Source: Christensenella timonensis
Lineage (GTDB): Bacteria > Bacillota > Clostridia > Christensenellales > Christensenellaceae
DNA length: 64,000 nucleotides
Assembly: GCF_900087015.1 (NCBI RefSeq)
Contig: NZ_FLKP01000002.1
Span: 620,001-684,000, forward strand
Direction: 5' to 3'
In this document: one piece after another, positions 38,271 to 46,721 of the stretch
Layout: each line of letters begins with the position of its first letter
Position numbering within the stretch: the stretch's first letter is position 1
Position numbers and translations under genes: made by a program
The notes under the pieces: model-generated
What the model saw: only the letters and a program-made list of their open reading frames with translations
Database searches by the model: none
Told to the model about the DNA's origin: nothing

Positions 38271-39602
38271 ATGCCAAGATATACAAAAGAAGAATTACAT
38301 TCGATTATCGACAAAGAGGATATCAAGTTTCTGCGCCTGCAGTTCACGGATGTGTTTGGGATACTGAAAAACATCACGGTCATGGCCAGTAAGCTGGATA
38401 AAATCATAGAAGAGGGATGCATGTTCGACGGATCGTCCATCGACGGGTTTGCCCGCATTGAGGAATCGGATATGATGCTGGTTCCCGATCTCGATACATT
38501 TGAGATATTTCCATGGTCGAACCCAAAAGGGCGTACGGCACGGTTTATTTGCGACGTATATATGCCGGACGGCAAGCCTTATGCCGGCTGTCCACGCCAT
38601 ATTTTAAGGAGACAGCTTGCGCGGGCCAAAGAAATGGGCTATACGATGGATGTGGGGCCGGAATGTGAATTTTTCCTGTTCCATAAAGACGCCAACGGAA
38701 AGGCAACCATCGAGACAAACGACGACGGTGGGTATTTTGACCTGGCGCCGCTCGATACGGGCGGCGGCGCGCGGCGTGACATCAGCTTGGCGCTTGAGGA
38801 AATGGGATACGAGATTGAGGCGGCGCACCATGAATGTGCGGCCGGACAGCACGAGATCGATTTTAAATACGGTGATGCGCTCAAGATGGCGGACGACGTG
38901 ATGACATTCAAAATCGTGGTCAAACGGATCGCGCAGACGCATAACCTGCACGCGACGTTTATGCCCAAGCCGATCTATGGAATTGCGGGGAGCGGCATGC
39001 ATATCAATATGTCGCTGTGCACCAAAGACGGCAATGCGTTCTGCGATAAGTCTGACGAGCTGGGTCTCTCAAAAGAGGCATACGGCTTTATGGCGGGTAT
39101 CTTGAAGCACGCACGCGGGCTGTCGCTGCTGACAAACCCGACGATCAATTCCTATAAGCGCCTTGTGCCGGGGTTTGAAGCGCCATGTTACATTGCCTGG
39201 TCTGCGAAAAACAGGAGTCCGCTCGTACGCGTACCCTTTGCGCGCGGCAGCGCGACGCGTATCGAAATGAGGAACCCCGATCCGACGGCCAATCCATATC
39301 TGGCGTTTGCAGGTGCGCTTGCGGCAGGTTTGGAAGGGATCAAAGAAGGTTTGACGCCGCCGCCGCCGGTCAATAAGAATATTTATACGCTGACGGAAGA
39401 AGAAAAGAAAAAACACATGATCCGGCGCGTACCGCAGAACATGTTCGACGCGATCGATGATTTTAAAGAGGACCCGTTGATGCGCGAAGCGCTGGGGGAT
39501 GTGGCTTACGAGAAATACCTCAAAGGCAAAAAGCATGAGTGGGCGGAATATTCCACACGCGTCCACGAATGGGAGCGCGAGCATTACCTGACGAAGTATT
39601 GA
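38271..39602 (+). CDS. glnA: Type I glutamine synthetase (GSI-alpha length)
   Basis: 443 residues, normal for the Firmicutes GSI-alpha class. It makes glutamine from glutamate, ammonia and ATP. Motifs: MFDGSSIDGF (N-terminal beta-grasp), DVGPECEFFLF and AAHHECAAGQHEIDFKY (metal ligands), GSGMHINMSL, NPTINSYKRLVPGFEAP (ATP/glutamate) and RNPDPTANPYLAFA. The adenylylation-site Tyr region of GSI-beta is not evident. GGAAGGA lies about 9 bases before the start. Monocistronic; feedback-controlled regulation as in GSI-alpha enzymes is likely, but no operator is seen. Confidence 0.95.
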   Translation: MPRYTKEELHSIIDKEDIKFLRLQFTDVFGILKNITVMASKLDKIIEEGCMFDGSSIDGFARIEESDMMLVPDLDTFEIFPWSNPKGRTARFICDVYMPDGKPYAGCPRHILRRQLARAKEMGYTMDVGPECEFFLFHKDANGKATIETNDDGGYFDLAPLDTGGGARRDISLALEEMGYEIEAAHHECAAGQHEIDFKYGDALKMADDVMTFKIVVKRIAQTHNLHATFMPKPIYGIAGSGMHINMSLCTKDGNAFCDKSDELGLSKEAYGFMAGILKHARGLSLLTNPTINSYKRLVPGFEAPCYIAWSAKNRSPLVRVPFARGSATRIEMRNPDPTANPYLAFAGALAAGLEGIKEGLTPPPPVNKNIYTLTEEEKKKHMIRRVPQNMFDAIDDFKEDPLMREALGDVAYEKYLKGKKHEWAEYSTRVHEWEREHYLTKY

Positions 39603-39611
39603 TGGAATAAA

Positions 39612-39645
39612 AATACCGCGCCGAATATCGGCGCGGTATTTTTTA
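39612..39645 (+). terminator. Terminator of glnA
   Basis: AATACCGCGCCGA pairs with TCGGCGCGGTATT around ATA; T-run follows. Confidence 0.92.
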
Positions 39646-39656
39646 TGCTGTTCTTA

Positions 39657-39685
39657 TTGACAAAAGATGTGGAATCTACTACAAT
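39657..39685 (+). promoter_or_regulatory. Promoter of tRNA-Glu
   Basis: TTGACA (39657-39662), 17-bp spacer, TACAAT (39680-39685), 22 bp before the tRNA. Confidence 0.8.
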
Positions 39686-39707
39686 TATTAATGCTATCTG
39701 AAAAGAC

Positions 39708-39782
39708 GGCCCCATGGTCAAGCGGTCAAGACGTAGCCCTCTCACGGCTGAAACCCGGGTTCGATTCCCGGTGGGGTCACCA
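39708..39782 (+). tRNA. tRNA-Glu (CTC)
   Basis: 75 nt with encoded CCA. Acceptor GGCCCCA pairs with TGGGGTC. The anticodon loop CTCTCAC has CTC at 34-36, which reads GAG. The T-arm is CCGGGTTCGATTCCCGG. A CTC isoacceptor in addition to TTC fits a G+C-moderate genome. Confidence 0.95.
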
Positions 39783-39808
39783 TTCGTAGCCCAACTTTGG
39801 GCGACACG

Positions 39809-39836
39809 CCGCCAGCTTCATTGTTGGCGGTTTTTG
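39809..39836. terminator. Terminator after tRNA-Glu
   Basis: CCGCCA (39809-39814) pairs with TGGCGG (39825-39830), then a T-run. A small GCCC/GGGC hairpin (39789-39802) lies just before it. Confidence 0.75.
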
Positions 39837-39843
39837 TTTTCTA

Positions 39844-40839
39844 TCAATACCCGATCAACTCGTGAATACGCTTGATGGTCGCAAGGTTGTCCATCGTCTC
39901 TTCCAGGCTCAACCGCGGTTTTTCACCATTTAAGATACAGCGCCCGAACTGTTCGACTTCCAGCATGTAATTATCCTGGCAGTTGACGCGGACGATCTCC
40001 TCCTGCTGCATGGGCTGCACTACGGGATCCTGGCGGAGGATGCGGATTGGGATATGGCCGGTCGCGTGGTAAAGACCGGGATATTCGATAATCCCCTTAT
40101 CGCCCGCAATGGTGAAACCATTCATGAATACGGCGTCAAAGGAACAGTGGATCATGCCGAGCAGCCCGTCGCCATAGGAATAGACAACACATGCGTTGGT
40201 ATCCACGCCTGTTTTGGGATGCATCATGGCTTGGGCACAGATTTCCTCCGGTTGCTTTCCCGTCAGGTAACGGAACAAATTGATCGGGTAGGAACCGACA
40301 TCGTAAAGCGAGCCGCCGCCCAGATCCTTTTGCAGGCGGATATCGTTTTCATCACCCGGCAGGAAGGAAAAATGGCCTTCGATGAGTGCCGGTTTACCGA
40401 TTACCCCCTGATCGAGCAGCTCTTTTACTTTGATGATCGCGGGATTGTGGCGATAGGCAAATGCTTCCATCAGGAGAACGCCATTCTTTTCGCAGGCCGC
40501 CTGCATCTCTTTGACCTGCTCAACGGTCAAGCTAAGCGGCTTTTCGCACAAAATGTGTTTTCCGCTCTCCGCGGCCTTTACGACCCATTCGAGGTGCATG
40601 GAATTCGGAAGGGGGATATAGACCGCGTCTACATTGGGATCGGAGAGCAATGCTTCATAGCTGTCATATGCCTTTTGTGGATTGTGGCGTTTTTCAAAAT
40701 CGCGCAGCTTTGATTCTGTTTTTCCTGAAATAGCGTACAGTCTTCCGTTGGACGACGCTTTGATGCCGGGGATCACTGCTCCGTCGGCGATACGTGCGCA
40801 GCTTATGACGCCCCAATTGACCCTGTCCTTTGTTTCCAT
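39844..40839 (-). CDS. Gfo/Idh/MocA-family oxidoreductase
   Basis: 331 residues. Rossmann NAD(P) domain: NWGVISCARIADGAVIPGI at the start, AVYIPLPNSMHLEWVVKAAESGKHILCEKPL with the family Lys in EKP near residue 98. The C-terminal GFO_IDH_MocA domain has GGGSLYDVGSYPINLFRYL. Such enzymes oxidise or reduce sugars, inositols or related alcohols; the substrate cannot be read here. AAGGAGCGA upstream of the ATG. It converges on tRNA-Glu and diverges from the FAH gene. Another member of the family is at 55699-56730. Confidence 0.9.
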   Translation of the reverse strand: METKDRVNWGVISCARIADGAVIPGIKASSNGRLYAISGKTESKLRDFEKRHNPQKAYDSYEALLSDPNVDAVYIPLPNSMHLEWVVKAAESGKHILCEKPLSLTVEQVKEMQAACEKNGVLLMEAFAYRHNPAIIKVKELLDQGVIGKPALIEGHFSFLPGDENDIRLQKDLGGGSLYDVGSYPINLFRYLTGKQPEEICAQAMMHPKTGVDTNACVVYSYGDGLLGMIHCSFDAVFMNGFTIAGDKGIIEYPGLYHATGHIPIRILRQDPVVQPMQQEEIVRVNCQDNYMLEVEQFGRCILNGEKPRLSLEETMDNLATIKRIHELIGY

Positions 40840-40915
40840 AGCACTCGCTCCTTTTTGTTGATATTACTGCAAATATATCACTTTGAAAAGGAAAAAGCAA
40901 TGTGCCTATAAGCTA

Positions 40916-40924
40916 TGTTATAAT
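40916..40924 (+). promoter_or_regulatory. Extended -10 promoter element for the FAH-family gene
   Basis: TGTTATAAT (TGn-TATAAT) lies 30 bp before the ATG. No good -35 box at the right spacing; an extended -10 can work without one. Confidence 0.5.
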
Positions 40925-40953
40925 GAAAGAAATAAAGCAAGGAGGCAGCGAAA

Positions 40954-41709
40954 ATGAGATTTGGCAGGGTGCGGACACAACGGGGGGATTTTTATGCAGA
41001 GCTATCCGGAGGGCGGGCGAGACTGCTTGCGGGAGCGCCATATGAGGCGGTTTCTTACACGGGAGAAGAGCTTGCGCCGGAAGCATTTGCACTGCTTGCG
41101 CCGGCAATGCCGCAAAATATCGTAGCGGTGGGGCTTAATTACCTAAGCCATGCGTCAGAGCTTAAGATGGCGCTGCCTAAGGAACCGCTGATCTTTTCCA
41201 AGTTCACCAGTTCAATCCTTGACCCGGGCGGCGTGGTCGTTAAACCTCCGCAGTGCGAGCGGCTGGATTATGAGGCGGAGCTTGCGTTCGTGGTGGGCAA
41301 ACAGTGCAGGAATGTACCGAAAGAGGAAGCAGCGGACTACATTTTTGGTTATACATGTTTAAACGATGTGACGGCGCGCGACTTACAGAATACGGATGGA
41401 CAGTGGGCGCGCTGTAAGGGATTTGACACATTTTGCCCGTTTGGGCCATGGATCGAAACAGAGCTTGACCCCAAAAATGCGCATGTGAGGGCAATACTCA
41501 ATGGGAAAACGGTACAGGAAGGAAATACCTCCGATTTTATTTTTGACGCTTATACGCTGCTTGCATATATCAGCAGCTTTATGACGCTTGAACCAGGCGA
41601 TGTGGTGACGATGGGCACGCCGGGCGGCATCGGCCCGATGCAGCCGGGAGATACGGTCAGCGTTTTGATCGACGGGATCGGGGAACTGAAAAACACAGTC
41701 GGGAAGTAG
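40954..41709 (+). CDS. Fumarylacetoacetate hydrolase (FAH) family protein
   Basis: 251 residues. Contains VAVGLNYLSHASEL, PLIFSKFTSSIL, LDYEAELAFVVGKQ (metal Glu pair), GYTCLNDVTARDLQ, KGFDTFCPFGPWI and GDVVTMGTPGGIGPMQPGD. The Asp/Glu pattern binds a divalent metal. Family reactions include hydrolysis of acylpyruvates and decarboxylation or isomerisation of 2-oxo-diacids; YcgM-like acylpyruvase or oxaloacetate decarboxylase are candidate roles. AAGGAGG upstream; terminator right after. Confidence 0.9.
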   Translation: MRFGRVRTQRGDFYAELSGGRARLLAGAPYEAVSYTGEELAPEAFALLAPAMPQNIVAVGLNYLSHASELKMALPKEPLIFSKFTSSILDPGGVVVKPPQCERLDYEAELAFVVGKQCRNVPKEEAADYIFGYTCLNDVTARDLQNTDGQWARCKGFDTFCPFGPWIETELDPKNAHVRAILNGKTVQEGNTSDFIFDAYTLLAYISSFMTLEPGDVVTMGTPGGIGPMQPGDTVSVLIDGIGELKNTVGK

Positions 41710-41730
41710 CAAAACAAAGGGAATAACAAA

Positions 41731-41766
41731 GAGCCGCCGGGCAGGATTGCCCCGGCGGTTTTTTTG
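41731..41766 (+). terminator. Rho-independent terminator
   Basis: GCCGCCGGG(CA) pairs with (TG)CCCCGGCGG; seven or more T residues follow. Confidence 0.9.
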
Positions 41767-41792
41767 TTATGGAGAGCAGGAGATACGAATTA

Positions 41793-41849
41793 CACATATG
41801 TGAAATATACCGCAATTTAATTGACATATTACCACGAAATCTTTAGCAT
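41793..41849 (+). promoter_or_regulatory. Promoter and operator candidate for the dehydrogenase operon
   Basis: TTGACA (41821-41826), 17-bp spacer, TAGCAT (41844-41849). A perfect palindrome CACATATGTG (41793-41802) sits about 20 bp upstream and could bind a regulator. No sigma-54 type -24/-12 pair was found, although AcoR/sigma-54 controls acetoin operons in other bacteria. Confidence 0.55.
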
Positions 41850-41918
41850 GGAATGTGAGGAAAGCTCGTTTTTTAAAGACGGGAAAATATGAAAGATGAT
41901 GGCAGGAGGCTTTGTAAC

Positions 41919-42884
41919 GTGAAAAAGTATGACAGGAAGCTTTTGGTGGAATTGCTTGAAAAAATGTACCTCGGAAGAAAATTCGAGGAACGTGTGCAGT
42001 GGCTCTTTTCGCAGGGACTGGTGCACGGGACGACGCATCTGGGCATCGGCGAGGAAGCGACAGCAGCCGGTACGATCACTGCTTTAAAGGAACAGGACTA
42101 TGTGTTTGGTACGCACAGGGGGCACGCACAGGCACTCTCGAAGGGGATCGACCTCAATGCAATGATGGCGGAGATCCTTGCGAAGGAAACGGGCGTTTGT
42201 AAGGGCAAAGGCGGATCGATGCACATTGCCGACCCGGATATCCATTATTTTGGAGCGGACGGCGTGCTGGGTGCGAGCGCGGTCATGTCAGGCGGCGCGG
42301 CGCTGGCGATCAAAAAGAGAAATGAAAAAGACCGTATGGTCACGATCTTCTTTGGCGATGGGACGGCAAACGAAGGAGCGACGTTTGAAGCGATCAATTT
42401 AGCGGCGGTATGGAACCTGCCCGTACTTTTTGTATGCATCAACAACACCTACGGAATGTCGACACACATTTCAAAGGTCATGAAAGATACGGATATCAAG
42501 AAACGTGCGATCCCGTTCGGTATTCCCGGCGAGGATGTTGACGGAAACGACGTGCTGGCAGTTTATGAGGCGGCCTTGAAGGCGCGTGAATATGTGCTGG
42601 AAAATGGACCGATGCTGTTGGTGGAAAACACCTACAGGATCTCCGGGCACTCCAAGAGCGACGGCAACCTTTACAGGACGAAGGAGGAGATTGCGGCCTG
42701 GAAAGAAAAAGACCCGATCAGAGCGTTCCGCAAGTATTTGGTGGAACAGCAGGAATTTACCGAAAAGGAACTCGACCAGGTCGAAGAGGACGTGGCGGCA
42801 CGGATCGAGGCGGCGGTGGAATTTGCAAAGAACAGCCCGGAACCGTCTATGGACAATATCTTAGACGATGTATATGCACAGTAA
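41919..42884 (+). CDS. acoA: 2-oxo-acid/acetoin dehydrogenase E1 component, alpha subunit
   Basis: About 321 residues from the GTG at 41919, chosen because AGGAGG ends nine bases before it; the longer frame starts at ATG 41889 without such a site. Thiamine-diphosphate E1 alpha. HRGHAQALSKG and GKGGSMHIAD line the cofactor channel, and GDGTANEGATFEAINLAAVWNLPVLFVCINN is the Mg-ThDP motif (GDG...NN). RISGHSKSD is the usual C-terminal loop. With the next three genes it forms a complete complex. Acetoin is the best guess from family resemblance; pyruvate or a branched 2-oxo acid are alternatives. First gene of an eight-gene operon. Confidence 0.9.
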   Translation: MKKYDRKLLVELLEKMYLGRKFEERVQWLFSQGLVHGTTHLGIGEEATAAGTITALKEQDYVFGTHRGHAQALSKGIDLNAMMAEILAKETGVCKGKGGSMHIADPDIHYFGADGVLGASAVMSGGAALAIKKRNEKDRMVTIFFGDGTANEGATFEAINLAAVWNLPVLFVCINNTYGMSTHISKVMKDTDIKKRAIPFGIPGEDVDGNDVLAVYEAALKAREYVLENGPMLLVENTYRISGHSKSDGNLYRTKEEIAAWKEKDPIRAFRKYLVEQQEFTEKELDQVEEDVAARIEAAVEFAKNSPEPSMDNILDDVYAQ

Positions 42885-42895
42885 AGAATTGGGGC

Positions 42896-42975
42896 CCCCG
42901 CGAAAGCCCAATGAAATGGGTTTCGTGGGGAAGAGGAATGACCGCCCAACAGTGAAGCTGTGCCGTATGGCGCAG
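42896..42975 (+). other. Two RNA hairpins between E1 alpha and E1 beta genes
   Basis: Hairpin 1: 42896-42910 pairs with 42917-42930 (CCCC-G-CGAAA-CCCA with TGGG-TTTCG-T-GGGG), one bulged G, 6-nt loop. Hairpin 2: CTGTGCC (42958-42964) pairs with GGCGCAG (42969-42975), loop GTAT. No T-run follows either, so they look like processing or stability elements within the operon mRNA. Confidence 0.65.
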
Positions 42976-43018
42976 ATGAACAGACAGGGCGTGGAATGAC
43001 GAAGAGAGGGAATAAAAA

Positions 43019-43993
43019 ATGGCTGAAATCACATATGCACAAGCGATCAATGATGCGATCAGTGAGGAAATGAGAAAAGACCCCGAAGTCTTTATGATGG
43101 GGGAAGATATTGGCGAATATTGCGGCGCGTTCGGCGTTTCCAAAGGGATGATACAGGAATTCGGGCCGGAGCGAATTATGGATACGCCTATTGCGGAGCA
43201 GGGGTTCGTCGGCGCAGCGATCGGGGCGGCGATGGCGGGCATGCGCCCCATCGTGGAGCTGATGTTCTCCGACTTTATGTGCGTTTGTTATGACGAACTC
43301 GTAAACGAAGCGCCTAAGCTGCGCTTTATGTTTGGCGGCAAGGTATCGGTACCGATGGTGATGCGTACCCCTTCAGGAAGCGGGACGGGCGCTGCGGCGC
43401 AGCATTCCCAGAGCCTGGAGGCGGTACTCGCACACATGCCGGGCTTAAAGGTCGTGATCCCGTCTACACCGTACGACGCAAAAGGACTTTTGAAAACGGC
43501 GATCAGGGACAATAACCCCGTGATGTTTTTGGAGCAAAAGCAGCTTTACCGCATAAAGGGTGAAGTGCCGGAAGAAGAATATACGATTCCATTAGGACAG
43601 GCGGATATCAAGCGCGAGGGAAGCGACGTGACACTTGTGACATACGGGAAGATGGTAAGGATGTGCCTGGAAACGGCGAAAGACCTCGAAAAAGACGGGA
43701 TTTCTGCTGAGGTCATCGACCTGCGCAGTTTGGTGCCGCTCGATATCGATACGGTTATCGCTTCCGTCAAAAAGACCAAGCACCTGATCATTGTACATGA
43801 GGCCGTGCAGTTCTGCGGGTTTGGCGCGGAAGTTGCGGGACAGATTGCCGACAGCGAGGCGTTTTATTATCTGGATGCCCCCATCAAGAGGTTGGGCGCG
43901 ATGTCCGTGCCTATCCCGTTCAACCCGACGCTTGAGCGCGAGGTGGGGCCGACGAAAGAAAAAATCATCAATATTGTAAAAGATATTCTGTGA
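43019..43993 (+). CDS. acoB: 2-oxo-acid/acetoin dehydrogenase E1 component, beta subunit
   Basis: 324 residues, normal length. Transketolase-like pyrimidine-binding domain with MMGEDIGEYCGAFGVSKGM (ThDP activation Glu), DTPIAEQGFVGAAIGAAMAGMRPIVELMFSDF and SGSGTGAAAQHSQSLEA. The C-terminal domain has VTLVTYGKMVRMCLE and IDLRSLVPLD. It pairs with the alpha subunit to form alpha2beta2. Preceded by GAGAGGG and by the two mRNA hairpins. Confidence 0.93.
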   Translation: MAEITYAQAINDAISEEMRKDPEVFMMGEDIGEYCGAFGVSKGMIQEFGPERIMDTPIAEQGFVGAAIGAAMAGMRPIVELMFSDFMCVCYDELVNEAPKLRFMFGGKVSVPMVMRTPSGSGTGAAAQHSQSLEAVLAHMPGLKVVIPSTPYDAKGLLKTAIRDNNPVMFLEQKQLYRIKGEVPEEEYTIPLGQADIKREGSDVTLVTYGKMVRMCLETAKDLEKDGISAEVIDLRSLVPLDIDTVIASVKKTKHLIIVHEAVQFCGFGAEVAGQIADSEAFYYLDAPIKRLGAMSVPIPFNPTLEREVGPTKEKIINIVKDIL

Positions 43994-44003
43994 GGTAGCT
44001 GAA

Positions 44004-45299
44004 ATGATAGAAGTATTTATGCCTAAGGCCGGCATGGACATGCAGGAAGGACGGGTCATCAAGTGGCTCAAAGAGGTCGGCGACCCGGTGGAGCTCGATG
44101 AGCCGATCATGGAGATCGAAACGGATAAGATCACGATGGAGGCAGAATCGCCGGGAACGGGAATCCTGCTTGCCAAACTTGTACCGGACGATACGGTCGT
44201 GCCCGTTCTTGAAGTGATCGGATATATCGGCAAGGAAGGGGAAAAAGTTCCGGAGAAGGCAGAGGCAAAACCGGAAACAAAGGAAAAGGGCGCGCAAGAG
44301 GTAGGGGAAAAGCCGCAGGCTGTTGCTGCGGAACCGAAAAGCGGAGTATTTGCGAGCGGGGATGTGCTTGCGACGCCATACGCAAAGGCGCTTGCGAAAG
44401 AAAAAGGCGTTGACCTTGAAAAGACCGTGCCTACCGGAAAACACGGGGAGATCAAGGCGGTGGACGTGCTTGCCGCTTCGCCCTCGGCGACGCCCCTTGC
44501 AAGGCGCATGGCGGACGATATGGGCGTGCCGCTTAGCGGTGTTGCGGGAAGCGGGTTTGGCGGAAAGATCACAAAAGAGGATGTCCTTGCATACCAGACT
44601 CCGGCGCAAGGCGCGGGCGAGGAGATCAGCGTGCCGCTTAAGGGCGCGCGCAAGGTGATCGCTGAGCGGATGTCAAAGAGCCATACGGAATGTCCTACGG
44701 TGACGCAGCATGTGAAGGTCGACGTGACGCGTCTGCTGGCAATGCGCAAGGAACTGAATGAAACGAGGGAACAGAAGATATCCGTCAACGATATCGTATT
44801 GAAGATCGTCGCACAGGCAGTATCCGAACACCCGCTTGCGCGTACGGTGATCCGCGGGGATATTTTGGTGACCAAGCCGGAAACGAATATCGGATTTGCG
44901 GTAGGCATGGATGAGGGATTGCTTGTGCCGGTGATCCGCAATGCGGATATGCTGTCGCTTTCGACGATTTCGCGCATCGCAAAAGACCTTGCCAAGCGCG
45001 CGAGGGAAAACGCGGTCAAGCCGGACGAAATGACGGGCGGAACGTTTACCGTATCCAACATGGGGATGTTCGACGTATATGCCTTTACCCCAATCATCAA
45101 CCAACCGGAAAGCGGTATTTTGGGGATATGCGCAATCGAAGACCAGGTGTATGTGAAGGAAGACGGCAGCGTGGGCGTCAAGAAAGTTATGATGATCTCG
45201 CTGACGTACGACCATCGCATCATGGACGGCGTAGGCGCAGCCAAGCTGCAGCTGCGCATCAAGGAATTGATGGAGCATCCGCTTGACGCGTTGTGCTAG
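44004..45299 (+). CDS. acoC: Dihydrolipoamide acyltransferase E2 with two E3-binding domains
   Basis: 431 residues. One lipoyl domain (residues 1-78; lipoylated Lys in ETDKITME) and an Ala/Glu/Lys-rich linker. Then two peripheral-subunit-binding-like domains: ATPYAKALAKEKGVDL...KAVDVLA near 122-156 and ATPLARRMADDMGVPL...KEDVLAY near 160-195. The catalytic domain ends with YDHRIMDGVGAA (the H-x3-DG motif). Most E2 proteins have a single binding domain. It moves acyl groups from E1 to CoA. Starts 10 bp after E1 beta. Confidence 0.93.
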   Translation: MIEVFMPKAGMDMQEGRVIKWLKEVGDPVELDEPIMEIETDKITMEAESPGTGILLAKLVPDDTVVPVLEVIGYIGKEGEKVPEKAEAKPETKEKGAQEVGEKPQAVAAEPKSGVFASGDVLATPYAKALAKEKGVDLEKTVPTGKHGEIKAVDVLAASPSATPLARRMADDMGVPLSGVAGSGFGGKITKEDVLAYQTPAQGAGEEISVPLKGARKVIAERMSKSHTECPTVTQHVKVDVTRLLAMRKELNETREQKISVNDIVLKIVAQAVSEHPLARTVIRGDILVTKPETNIGFAVGMDEGLLVPVIRNADMLSLSTISRIAKDLAKRARENAVKPDEMTGGTFTVSNMGMFDVYAFTPIINQPESGILGICAIEDQVYVKEDGSVGVKKVMMISLTYDHRIMDGVGAAKLQLRIKELMEHPLDALC

Positions 45300-45311
45300 G
45301 AGGAAATAGCA

Positions 45312-46694
45312 GTGGCTGAAAAATATGACGTAGCCGTGATCGGCGGCGGCCCGGCGGGGTATGTATCCGCCATCAAGGCGGCAATGCTGGGCGGTAAGGT
45401 GATTTTATTTGAAAAGGATGTTGTGGGCGGTACATGCTTGAACCGTGGATGCATCCCAACGAAATCGTATATCAAGACGGCGGAAACGATCGAAGAGATC
45501 AAAAACGCAGGAAAGCGCGGGATCGTAAACGACCCCAAAACCGTTGTCGATATGGAGCAGGTCGTAGCGTATAAGGACGGTGTAGTAAAGAAGCTGACAG
45601 GCGGTGTGGCGGGATTGCTGCGCTCGCACGGCGTGACCGTAATAAGCGGTGAAGCCTCGTTAAAGGACAAAACGACGGTTGTATGCGGCGGCAAGGAATA
45701 TGCAGCGGCGGCGACCCTCCTTTGCGGCGGCTCCGTGCCGGGGGCGATCCCGATCCCCGGTACGGAGCTTGAGGGCATGCTCACGAGCGATACGATCCTT
45801 GACCTGAAAGAAGTTCCGGGAGAGCTGTGCGTGATCGGCGGCGGTGTGATCGGGTGCGAGATCGCGACGGCGTTTGCGGCGTTCGGCAGTAAGGTGACGA
45901 TCGTGGAATATGCACAGGCGCTTATTCCTATGATGGACAAAGAGCTGTCCGCGGCGACAGAAAAGTCGCTTAAGGCGGCGGGGATCACGATCATGACCGC
46001 AACGGCAGTTTCACAGATCAGTAAAGAGGGCGGTAAGCTTACAGTAAAAGCAGGCGGCAATGGCATCGTGTGCGACAAAGTATTGCTGTGCGTAGGCAGA
46101 AAGCCCGACCTTTCGTGCCTCGGCAGTTTAAGCGGAGAGATCAAAACGGAAAAAAGGTATGTTGTCGTCAATGAAAAAATGCAGACCAGTATTCCCAATA
46201 TTTATGCGCCGGGAGATATCAACGGAAAAAGCATGCTGGCGCACGCGGCGTTCAAAATGGGTGAGACCGCGGCGAAAAACGCGCTGGGCGCGAAGGAAAG
46301 ATGCAAACTTTCCCTTGTGCCGTCATGCGTTTATACATTGCCCGAGGTCGCAAGCGTCGGGATGACCGAGGCAGAAGCGGTCAAAACGTACGGCAAGGAT
46401 GGGATACTGACCGGACGTTTCCCCTTTGCCGCGAACGGACGCGCCCTTGCATGCGGGCATCCGGAAGGATTGATCAAGGTGATCGCGAGCAAAAAATATG
46501 GCGAACTGCTGGGCGTACATATGATGGGCGCGGGGGTGACGGAGATGATCGCCGAGGCGGCCTCGCTGATGAGCGCCGAGGTCACCGTGCACGAGATCGC
46601 GGAAATCATCCATCCGCATCCGACGTGCAGCGAAGCTTTTATGGAGGCTTGTGCCGATGCGCTTGGTAAATGTATCCATTTGCCGAAGAAATAG
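45312..46694 (+). CDS. lpdA: Dihydrolipoamide dehydrogenase (E3)
   Basis: 460 residues from a GTG start with AGGAGG upstream. FAD motif VAVIGGGPAGYVSAI; redox disulfide GGTCLNRGCIPTK; NAD motif CVIGGGVIGCEIATAF; second FAD motif NIYAPGDING; C-terminal active-site base in HEIAEIIHPHPTCSE (His-x4-Glu, with His-Pro-His-Pro). It reoxidises dihydrolipoamide with NAD+. It lacks the extra N-terminal lipoyl domain found in some clostridial E3 proteins. Confidence 0.95.
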   Translation: MAEKYDVAVIGGGPAGYVSAIKAAMLGGKVILFEKDVVGGTCLNRGCIPTKSYIKTAETIEEIKNAGKRGIVNDPKTVVDMEQVVAYKDGVVKKLTGGVAGLLRSHGVTVISGEASLKDKTTVVCGGKEYAAAATLLCGGSVPGAIPIPGTELEGMLTSDTILDLKEVPGELCVIGGGVIGCEIATAFAAFGSKVTIVEYAQALIPMMDKELSAATEKSLKAAGITIMTATAVSQISKEGGKLTVKAGGNGIVCDKVLLCVGRKPDLSCLGSLSGEIKTEKRYVVVNEKMQTSIPNIYAPGDINGKSMLAHAAFKMGETAAKNALGAKERCKLSLVPSCVYTLPEVASVGMTEAEAVKTYGKDGILTGRFPFAANGRALACGHPEGLIKVIASKKYGELLGVHMMGAGVTEMIAEAASLMSAEVTVHEIAEIIHPHPTCSEAFMEACADALGKCIHLPKK

Positions 46695-46721
46695 GAAACG
46701 ACCGAAGGGAGTGTTCTAAGT

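Noticed and set aside
41889-41918. ATG at 41889 as the start of the E1 alpha gene
   Set aside because: It has no ribosome-binding site, and AGGAGG sits inside the extra segment at the right distance from the GTG at 41919.
43592-45262. 556-codon minus-strand frame across acoB and acoC
   Set aside because: Ser/Thr/Phe-rich shadow of two well-identified genes; no ribosome-binding site or domain.
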